A stretch of 35,665 nt of DNA, taken from contig NZ_AUFZ01000007.1 in assembly GCF_000426765.1 (NCBI RefSeq), positions 1 to 35,665 on the forward strand. The letters are read 5' to 3'. This document shows, in pieces, positions 30,002-35,665 of the stretch. The stretch is from Vibrio litoralis DSM 17657. Lineage in GTDB: Bacteria > Pseudomonadota > Gammaproteobacteria > Enterobacterales > Vibrionaceae. A model generated the notes under the pieces. The model was given only the letters and a program-made list of their open reading frames with translations. It had not been told where the DNA came from and ran no database searches. Numbering within the stretch: position 1 is the stretch's first letter; each line of letters starts with the position of its first letter. The translations under genes and the position numbers were made by a program.

Positions 30002-30232
30002 ATGACCGTGACAGAACTTCGCCGTTTATATCAAGATAAGCAATTGATTGAAGCGATTATTGAGTCCTCTATTGAAGAGGAAAGTTGGATTGTCGAATTT
30101 CGCCATAATAGAGGCGGCTTAGTGTTGCTGACGGATGAGCACGGAAAAGAGTGTCATTATCAAGATGCCGATGAAGCTTCTCGCTCTGCTTTAGATGTAG
30201 GCTTTAAACAAGTTCGCATTGCTAACAAATAG
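30002..30232 (+). CDS. small conserved-looking acidic protein, unknown function
   Basis: 76 residues from ATG 30002, which follows GGAAGG (29989-29994); ATG 29987 is an alternative adding five residues. It is soluble, with no membrane segment or signal peptide. The sequence reads as an N-terminal helix (TELRRLYQDKQLIEAIIESS) and a beta hairpin (WIVEFRHNRGGLVLLTDEHG), ending in a helix and strand (ADEASRSALDVGFKQVRI). I do not recognise a characterised family. Codon use matches its neighbours, and its stop lies inside the terminator hairpin, so it appears to be a real single-gene unit. Confidence 0.7.
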   Translation: MTVTELRRLYQDKQLIEAIIESSIEEESWIVEFRHNRGGLVLLTDEHGKECHYQDADEASRSALDVGFKQVRIANK

Positions 30233-30268
30233 TCATTAAGAAACAGCGGGCTAATGGCTATTTTTTTC
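30228..30268 (+). terminator. terminator overlapping small-gene stop codon
   Basis: AATAGTCATTA (30228-30238) pairs with TAATGGCTATT (30252-30262; one G·T pair), followed by Ts. The left arm contains the TAG stop of the preceding small gene. Confidence 0.8.
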
Positions 30269-30450
30269 TCTGCTTTTATTATTCCTCTCCTTTCTTATTT
30301 CCAAAAAGTTATAAAACATACTTATCAATTCTTTCTCGCGATTCATCAGAGTCGTTAATCTATTGTCATGAAGCAATAATATTGTATCCCTAAATGTTCC
30401 CACCTGAATTGAGAACGTTTGAGCTTATATAAAAGATAGGATGTCGTGAC
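30269..30450 (+). other. cysJIH upstream region
   Basis: About 180 bp of AT-rich sequence ahead of cysJ, where a CysB-activated promoter is expected from known sulfur regulation. TATATAAA at about 30425-30433 is a possible -10 but lacks a good -35, which fits an activator-dependent promoter. No CysB site can be assigned by eye. Confidence 0.35.
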
Positions 30451-32265
30451 ATGTTACTTAAGGATCTTTCTGCTTTGGCAAGTCCGCTCAATGATCAGCA
30501 AATCGGTCAATTGCAGCAGGCTATGTCTGAGTTATCACCGCAGCAGCTTGCGTGGGTGAGTGGTTACTTCTGGGGGCTAAGCCAGACCGGACAACCAGCA
30601 GCCGCGGGCGCGAGTCAATCTCAACTTTCAGTCGCCGCTGAGCCTGCTGGCAAATTGACTATTATCTATGCCTCGCAAACGGGTAATGCCAAAGGTGTCG
30701 CTGAAGCGTTAAAAAATGAAGCCGATGCTAATGGTATCGCGGTAGAACTATTCGATGCTAGTGACTACAAAGGTAAGAATCTCGCCAAAGAAACTCATGT
30801 CATTATTGTTGCCTCAACCAATGGTGAAGGGGAAGCGCCAGATAATGCGATTGAGTTGCATGAATTTCTGCAATCGAAAAAAGCCCCTAAATTATCTAAC
30901 TTAAAATATGCCGTCATTGCATTAGGTGATTCTAGCTATGAGTTTTTCTGCCAAACCGGTAAAGATTTCGATAGCTACTTAAGCAAGCTCGGTGCAACGG
31001 CTTTCCTTGATCGTCTGGATTGTGATGTTGATTATGAAGCTCCGGCGAGTGAGTGGCGTAAACAAGCATTAGAAAAAGTAAAAGAAACGCTATCGGCGAG
31101 TGATGCACAAGTGGTGCAATTACCGGTAGGGCAAAGCGCACATGTTGAAAGCCCTTGGAATAAACAAACCCCTTACACTGCGAGTTTACTGACTAGTCAA
31201 AAGATTACCGGTCGTGATTCAGGTAAAGATGTTCGACATATTGAAATTGATCTTGAAGGTTCAGGTATCACTTATCAACCTGGTGATGCACTAGGAGTAT
31301 GGTATGAAAACAGCTCAGATCTGGTTGCTGCGATTTTAGAGCAAGTCGGTTTATCTGGAATAGAAAGCATTGAGCTCGATGGCGAAAGTATTTCTATTCA
31401 TAGTGCACTGGTTAATAAGTTTGAAATTACCGCCTCTAACCCACAACTTGTCACAAAGTATTCAGAGTTATCTGGTAGTAAGAAGCTACAAAAGCTGGTG
31501 GACGATAAAGATAAGCTGCGTGAGTACGCTGGTAACACTCAGATTATTGATGTTTTAAAAGAAAAGAAAACCAAACTGACCGCAGAAGAGCTCGCTAGTC
31601 TATTCCGAAAATTAACCCCGCGACTATATTCAATTGCTTCGAGCCAAGCTGAAGTTGAAGATGAAGTGCACTTAACGGTTGGTCTGGTTGAATACCAGCA
31701 AGGTGAAGAAACTCGTTATGGTGGTGCATCTCATTATCTGACCCATCGTTTGGAAGAAGGGGATAACGTTAAAGTTTTCATTGAACACAATAATAACTTT
31801 AAGTTACCACAAGACGATAATACACCAGTGATCATGATTGGTCCGGGAACGGGGATTGCACCTTTCCGTAGCTTTATTCAAGAAAGAGAAGCGCGAGATG
31901 CCGAAGGTAAAAACTGGTTATTCTTTGGCGACCGCACTTTCACTCAAGACTTCTTATATCAAGTTGAATGGCAAAAGCATTTGAAATCAAGTGTGCTAAC
32001 AAAACTCGATGTTGCCTTTAGCCGAGATCAGGCTGAGAAGGTATATGTCCAAGATCGAATTTTAGAAAATGCCGCTGAAGTATGGCAATGGTTACAGCAA
32101 GGTGCGTACCTTTATGTATGTGGCGATGCGAACCGTATGGCCAAAGATGTTCATGAAGCATTAATTTCAATTGCCGAACAACAAGGGAAATTAGGTCGCG
32201 AGCAGGCAGAAGCCTTTATTAATGACCTACGCAAAGCAAAACGTTATCAAAGGGATGTGTACTAA
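30451..32265 (+). CDS. cysJ: sulfite reductase flavoprotein alpha subunit CysJ
   Basis: Passes electrons from NADPH via FAD and FMN to CysI in assimilatory sulfite reduction. 604 residues: an N-terminal extension, a flavodoxin domain with FMN loop SQTGNA (75-80) and [10 protein letters not shown] (121-130), a connecting domain, then a ferredoxin-reductase part with RLYSIASS (391-398) for FAD and [10 protein letters not shown] (464-473) for NADPH, ending KRYQRDVY as in CysJ. The stop TAA shares one base with the cysI ATG, so translation is coupled. Confidence 0.98.
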   Translation: MLLKDLSALASPLNDQQIGQLQQAMSELSPQQLAWVSGYFWGLSQTGQPAAAGASQSQLSVAAEPAGKLTIIYASQTGNAKGVAEALKNEADANGIAVELFDASDYKGKNLAKETHVIIVASTNGEGEAPDNAIELHEFLQSKKAPKLSNLKYAVIALGDSSYEFFCQTGKDFDSYLSKLGATAFLDRLDCDVDYEAPASEWRKQALEKVKETLSASDAQVVQLPVGQSAHVESPWNKQTPYTASLLTSQKITGRDSGKDVRHIEIDLEGSGITYQPGDALGVWYENSSDLVAAILEQVGLSGIESIELDGESISIHSALVNKFEITASNPQLVTKYSELSGSKKLQKLVDDKDKLREYAGNTQIIDVLKEKKTKLTAEELASLFRKLTPRLYSIASSQAEVEDEVHLTVGLVEYQQGEETRYGGASHYLTHRLEEGDNVKVFIEHNNNFKLPQDDNTPVIMIGPGTGIAPFRSFIQEREARDAEGKNWLFFGDRTFTQDFLYQVEWQKHLKSSVLTKLDVAFSRDQAEKVYVQDRILENAAEVWQWLQQGAYLYVCGDANRMAKDVHEALISIAEQQGKLGREQAEAFINDLRKAKRYQRDVY

Positions 32266-33992
32266 TGAGCACGAAAGAACAAGTAGTATTAGGTGAAGTA
32301 TTAGGTCCACTTTCTGATGGTGAGCGTTTAAAAACCGAGAGTAACTTTTTACGTGGCACGATTGCAGAAGATCTACAAAACCCAATTACCGGTGCAGTGA
32401 CGGGCGATAACTTTACATTGATTCGTTTCCACGGCATGTATTTACAAGATGATCGTGATATCCGAGCTGAGCGCGCCAAGCAAAAACTGGAACCGCTACA
32501 TACTTTGATGGTTCGCGCGCGTTTGCCGGCTGGTGTGATTACTCCAACTCAATGGCTTGGTGTCGATAAGTGGGCGGATGAACATACTTTATATGGCAGC
32601 ATTCGTTTAACCACGCGTCAAACTTTTCAATATCATGGCATTTTAAAGCCTAATATTAAGAAGGTACATAAAGCGCTTAACTCAATTGGCATTGATTCGA
32701 TTGGTACAGCGGCAGATATGAACCGAAATGTACTATGTACAGCGAACCCATATCAATCAGAAGTACATCAAGAAGCGTATGAGTGGTCAAAGAAGATCAG
32801 TGAACACTTTTTACCGCATGCTCGAGGTTATGCGGAAGTTTGGTTGGATGCGGAAAAAATCGATAGTACGGTTCAAGAAGAAGAACCTATTCTAGGTCGC
32901 ACTTACTTACCACGTAAATTTAAAACCACGATTGCGATTCCACCATTGAATGATGTTGATGTTCATGCCAATGACTTGAACTTTGTGGCGATTGAAGAAA
33001 ACGGTAAGTTAATTGGTTTTAACGTGTTGGTGGGCGGTGGCCTTGCGATGACCCACGGTGATACCTCTACTTACCCTCGTCGTGCCGATGATTTTGGTTT
33101 TATTCCTGTTGATCAAACTTTAGCGTTTGCTGAAGCCGTGGTCACGACGCAACGTGATTGGGGTAACCGCTCTAACCGTAAAAATGCCAAAACCAAATAC
33201 ACATTAGACCGTGTTGGTATTGATGTATTTAAAGCGGAAGTTGAAAAACGCGCTGGAAGTCAATTTGAAGCAAGTCGTCCTTATGAGTTTACTGAGCGTG
33301 GCGACCGTATTGGTTGGTCTGAAGGTATTGACGGTAAACACTACTTGTCTCTATTTATAGAGAATGGTCGTATTTTAGATTACCCAGGTAAACCACTTAA
33401 AACAGGTATGGCTGAATTGGCGAAAGTACATAAAGGTGACTTCCGCATTACGGCAAACCAAAACTTGATTATTGCTGGGGTATCCGCTGATCAAAAAGAA
33501 CTAATAGAAAGTATTGCTGTGAATCATGGTCTAATGGATGCATCTACTAGTGAGCAACGTAAAAACTCAATGGCGTGTGTGGCGTTTCCAACCTGCCCAT
33601 TAGCGATGGCTGAAGCAGAACGTTTCCTTCCTTCTTTTGTTACGGAAGTGGAAGGTATTTTAGAAAAGCATCAGTTACCGAAAGAAGAGAATATTGTTTT
33701 ACGTGTAACCGGGTGCCCTAATGGTTGCGGACGAGCAATGTTAGCTGAGATTGGTTTAGTCGGCAAAGCACCAGGTCGTTATAACTTACATTTAGGTGGT
33801 AACCGCAGTGGTACCCGTGTTCCTAAGATGTATAAAGAAAACATTACGGATAAACAAATTCTGCAAGAGATCGATGAGCTGGTGGCTCGCTGGTCTAAAG
33901 AACGTGAAGACAAAGAAGCGTTCGGCGATTTTGTGATTCGTGTTGGTGTTATTGATGAGGTCGTGATCTCTAAGAGGGACTTCTATGCTTAG
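32265..33992 (+). CDS. cysI: sulfite reductase hemoprotein beta subunit CysI
   Basis: Six-electron reduction of sulfite to sulfide at a coupled siroheme-[4Fe-4S] centre. 575 residues with both ferredoxin-like repeats. The cluster cysteines are C438 and C444 (CVAFPTC) and C484 and C488 (CPNGC), of which the last also bridges to siroheme. [10 protein letters not shown] and GGGLAMTHG are conserved substrate and siroheme regions. The end overlaps cysH by eight bases. Confidence 0.98.
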   Translation: MSTKEQVVLGEVLGPLSDGERLKTESNFLRGTIAEDLQNPITGAVTGDNFTLIRFHGMYLQDDRDIRAERAKQKLEPLHTLMVRARLPAGVITPTQWLGVDKWADEHTLYGSIRLTTRQTFQYHGILKPNIKKVHKALNSIGIDSIGTAADMNRNVLCTANPYQSEVHQEAYEWSKKISEHFLPHARGYAEVWLDAEKIDSTVQEEEPILGRTYLPRKFKTTIAIPPLNDVDVHANDLNFVAIEENGKLIGFNVLVGGGLAMTHGDTSTYPRRADDFGFIPVDQTLAFAEAVVTTQRDWGNRSNRKNAKTKYTLDRVGIDVFKAEVEKRAGSQFEASRPYEFTERGDRIGWSEGIDGKHYLSLFIENGRILDYPGKPLKTGMAELAKVHKGDFRITANQNLIIAGVSADQKELIESIAVNHGLMDASTSEQRKNSMACVAFPTCPLAMAEAERFLPSFVTEVEGILEKHQLPKEENIVLRVTGCPNGCGRAMLAEIGLVGKAPGRYNLHLGGNRSGTRVPKMYKENITDKQILQEIDELVARWSKEREDKEAFGDFVIRVGVIDEVVISKRDFYA

Positions 33993-34767
33993 TACACAAG
34001 AAAAGAGTTTAAATATAGAAAAACTCGTTAACCTTAATAAAGTAGAGCAAAGTTTGATGCTTGCAGAGGTTAATGCTCAGCTTGAAGAAATGACAGCTCA
34101 ACAAAGAATTCGCTGGGCTTTAGAAAACTTGCAAGGTGAGTTTGCAGTGTCTTCAAGCTTTGGCATCCAAGCTGCGGTAATGTTGCATTTGGCAACTCAA
34201 GCGAAAGCCGACATTCCCGTCATATTGACAGATACAGGGTATCTATTCCCAGAGACCTATCGATTCATTGACGAGTTAAAGGAAAAGCTTAGTCTTAACT
34301 TGCAAGTTTTTCGAGCGGAGCAAAGCCCTAATTGGCAGGAAGCTTCTTATGGCAAACTTTGGGAGCAAGGTGTCGATGGCATAGAGAAGTACAACCGGAT
34401 AAATAAAGTAGATCCAATGAGACGTGCATTAAAAGAGCTGAATGTTTCTACTTGGTTTTCAGGTTTGAGACGTGAGCAATCAAATACACGTAATGGGCTA
34501 CCTATTCTTGCGGTTCAAAATGGTGTTTTTAAGTTTTTACCGATCATCGATTGGAGTAATAAAGAGATACATCAATATTTAGAAAAACATGAATTGTCTT
34601 ATCACCCATTATGGGAGAAAGGTTATCTTTCTGTTGGAGATACTCATACTACTCGCAAATGGGAACCAGGAATGACAGAAGAAGAAACACGATTCTTTGG
34701 TTTGAAGCGGGAATGCGGTCTCCATGAAGATGATCCTGAGCAACAACAAAATGGTTCTGGAATATAA
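33985..34767 (+). CDS. cysH: PAPS reductase CysH
   Basis: Thioredoxin-dependent reduction of 3'-phosphoadenylyl sulfate to sulfite, feeding CysJI. 260 residues: SSSFG (56-60) and [11 protein letters not shown] (82-92) form the nucleotide pocket, [11 protein letters not shown] (135-145) follows, and the catalytic C244 sits in ECGLH (243-247). There is no second cysteine pair for a [4Fe-4S] cluster, so it is the PAPS type, not the APS type. AGAGGG precedes the ATG, which lies inside the 3' end of cysI. Last gene of cysJIH. Confidence 0.97.
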   Translation: MLSTQEKSLNIEKLVNLNKVEQSLMLAEVNAQLEEMTAQQRIRWALENLQGEFAVSSSFGIQAAVMLHLATQAKADIPVILTDTGYLFPETYRFIDELKEKLSLNLQVFRAEQSPNWQEASYGKLWEQGVDGIEKYNRINKVDPMRRALKELNVSTWFSGLRREQSNTRNGLPILAVQNGVFKFLPIIDWSNKEIHQYLEKHELSYHPLWEKGYLSVGDTHTTRKWEPGMTEEETRFFGLKRECGLHEDDPEQQQNGSGI

Positions 34768-34800
34768 AACCTAACCTTAAGCGTTTATTTATATATAAAG

Positions 34801-34835
34801 AAGAGGCTATACACATTGGTGATAGCCTCTTTTCA
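34801..34835 (+). terminator. terminator after cysH
   Basis: AAGAGGCTAT (34801-34810) pairs perfectly with ATAGCCTCTT (34822-34831) around an 11-nt loop, then TTCATTT. Ends the cysJIH unit. Confidence 0.85.
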
Positions 34836-34860
34836 TTTAGAACAGTAGCTAAATTCCCCC

Positions 34861-34878
34861 TATTTTGTGGATAACTTG
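34861..34878 (+). promoter_or_regulatory. DnaA box within an 18-nt repeat upstream of rrn
   Basis: A perfect DnaA box TGTGGATAA (34866-34874) inside TATTTTGTGGATAACTTG, which is identical to 668-685 near the other end of the window. It lies about 96 bp before rrn P1. A regulatory role is inference. Confidence 0.6.
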
Positions 34879-34939
34879 TTATTAAGGTAAGGGTAAAGTG
34901 GTATAAATAAGGCTTTGGGCGGAAAGTGACCATCTAAGC

Positions 34940-34997
34940 TATATTTTTAAAGTTTTTTAAAGAAAAGGGTTGCCAATGTGATTTGGATCTCTATAAT
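34940..34997 (+). promoter_or_regulatory. rRNA operon promoter P1 with UP element
   Basis: -35 TTGCCA (34970-34975) and -10 TATAAT (34992-34997) with the 16-bp spacing typical of rrn promoters, then a GC-rich discriminator GCGACC, the hallmark of ppGpp-sensitive stable-RNA promoters. The A/T-tract sequence at about 34940-34966 fits an UP element for RNA polymerase alpha subunits. Confidence 0.88.
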
Positions 34998-35059
34998 GCG
35001 ACCTCACTGACACGGAGCACACAGCCTAACGGCGCTGCGAGTTAGAGGTCAAAATCTTC

Positions 35060-35131
35060 TCAAAAAGGTTTGCGAAAAAAGTTTTAAAAAAGTGTTTGAC
35101 ACGAACTTTTAAATCGCTAAAATGGCCGCCC
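35060..35131 (+). promoter_or_regulatory. rRNA operon promoter P2
   Basis: A consensus -35 TTGACA (35096-35101) and -10 TAAAAT (35118-35123), 16-bp spacing, preceded by A tracts (35076-35091) and followed by the GC-rich discriminator GGCCGCCC. It lies about 126 bp after P1. Confidence 0.9.
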
Positions 35132-35144
35132 TGTTCAACGGGAT

Positions 35145-35182
35145 GCACCAAGTGCTTTCAATAAGAACAACGCTCTTTAACA
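35145..35182 (+). promoter_or_regulatory. rrn antitermination site (boxB-like hairpin and boxA)
   Basis: GCTCTTTAACA (35172-35182) is the rrn boxA bound by NusB-S10. A small GCAC/GTGC hairpin (35145-35155) sits where boxB is expected. Together they should let polymerase pass Rho sites in the rRNA genes. Confidence 0.85.
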
Positions 35183-35467
35183 ATTTAAACCTATCAATCT
35201 GTGTGGGCACTCGTTGATGATAATCAATATAGCTCGTCTCTTTTAACGAAGAGAGGAAGCAACAATGATTTCAATGAACTGAGTGACCAAATTGCTATTA
35301 TGAAAAACAGCCTTGAGCTCGTTTGGTTTCACTTTTTAAAGTGAAAGTAATAATAGCGGCACAGTCAATTCATTACCATTCTGTTGGAATGGTAATAGCT
35401 TTAAAGTTACTTCTTCTTTTTAAGAAGAATAGTTTTGAAGTCAGTATTCGTTGAGTCACAAAATCTT
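35183..35467 (+). other. 16S rRNA leader with processing hairpins
   Basis: Transcribed leader without genes. Several inverted repeats are visible: TCTCTT/AAGAGA (35237-35254), TTTCACTT/AAGTGAAA (about 35328-35347), TTACCATTC/GAATGGTAA (35373-35395) and TTCTTCTT/AAGAAGAA (35411-35429). Part should pair with sequence downstream of 16S to form the RNase III stem, which lies outside the window. Confidence 0.6.
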
Positions 35468-35665
35468 AAATTGAAGAGTTTGATCATGGCTCAGATTGAA
35501 CGCTGGCGGCAGGCCTAACACATGCAAGTCGAGCGGAAACGAGAAGGTGCTTGCACCTTCGGCGTCGAGCGGCGGACGGGTGAGTAATGCATAGGAAGTT
35601 GCCCAGTAGAGGGGGATACCAGTTGGAAACGACTGTTAATACCGCATAATCTCTTTGGAGCAAAG
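35468..35665 (+). rRNA. 16S ribosomal RNA (5' part, cut by window end)
   Basis: Starts AAATTGAAGAGTTTGATC, the mature gammaproteobacterial 16S 5' end, and continues through ATGGCTCAGATTGAACGCTGGCGG, the first hypervariable hairpin (GAAGGTGCTTGCACCTTC) and GGCGGACGGGTGAGTAATGC. Only 198 nt are inside the window. GTAATGCATAGGAAGTTGCCCAGTAGAGGG differs from the commoner vibrio GCCTAGGAAATTGCCC and may help place the species once searched. Confidence 0.97.

Overview
The window is chromosomal core-genome sequence from a low-to-moderate GC gammaproteobacterium, most likely Vibrionaceae (Vibrio or a close relative). The evidence is gene content and order (queG/tsaE/amiB/mutL/miaA/hfq/hflX/hflK/hflC/purA, then nsrR/rnr/rlmB/rpsF/priB/rpsR/rplI, dnaB/alr, pgi, zur/dusA/pspG, cysJIH), a LysM-bearing AmiB, a short-tailed Hfq, tRNA genes in a repeated array, and a 16S rRNA 5' end of gammaproteobacterial type. 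No insertion sequence, prophage, integron or CRISPR array was seen.

Layout. 1-468: the 3' end of a stable-RNA operon (tRNA-Gly, tRNA-fMet, tRNA-Gly) with nearly identical spacers and a strong terminator. 469-963: a gene-free AT-rich stretch with several DnaA-box-like sequences, two GATC-headed AT 13-mers and a LexA-like palindrome. 964-2094: queG on the minus strand. 2366-11688: a dense plus-strand block for tRNA modification (tsaE, miaA), cell separation (amiB), mismatch repair (mutL), RNA chaperoning (hfq), ribosome rescue (hflX) and FtsH control (hflK, hflC), followed by a small DUF2065 membrane protein and purA. 13521-15224: hmp (minus) and its divergent regulator nsrR, with an NsrR-type operator between them. 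15344-18653: rnr and rlmB. 18654-19118: a repeat-rich spacer, a promoter and an S6:S18-type leader. 19119-20567: rpsF-priB-rpsR-rplI. 20678-21874: a minus-strand DUF481-like outer-membrane protein with a long acidic N-terminal region. 22033-25945: dnaB, alr and a POTRA-less Omp85-like barrel. 26211-29509: pgi, zur (minus) and dusA. 29686-30232: pspG behind a sigma-54 promoter, and a small unknown protein. 30451-34767: cysJIH. 34768-35665: a ribosomal RNA operon control region with two promoters and boxA, then the first 198 nt of 16S rRNA.

Most genes are well known and intact. What deserves a second look is mainly non-coding. The 469-963 region has an origin-like or DARS-like look. An 18-nt sequence containing a perfect DnaA box occurs there and again 34 kb away, just upstream of the rrn promoters. 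The hfq leader carries two inverted repeats, and a hairpin repeat lies between rlmB and rpsF. On the protein side, the two envelope proteins flanking dnaB-alr are the least characterised. I found no convincing evidence of a new multi-gene system.
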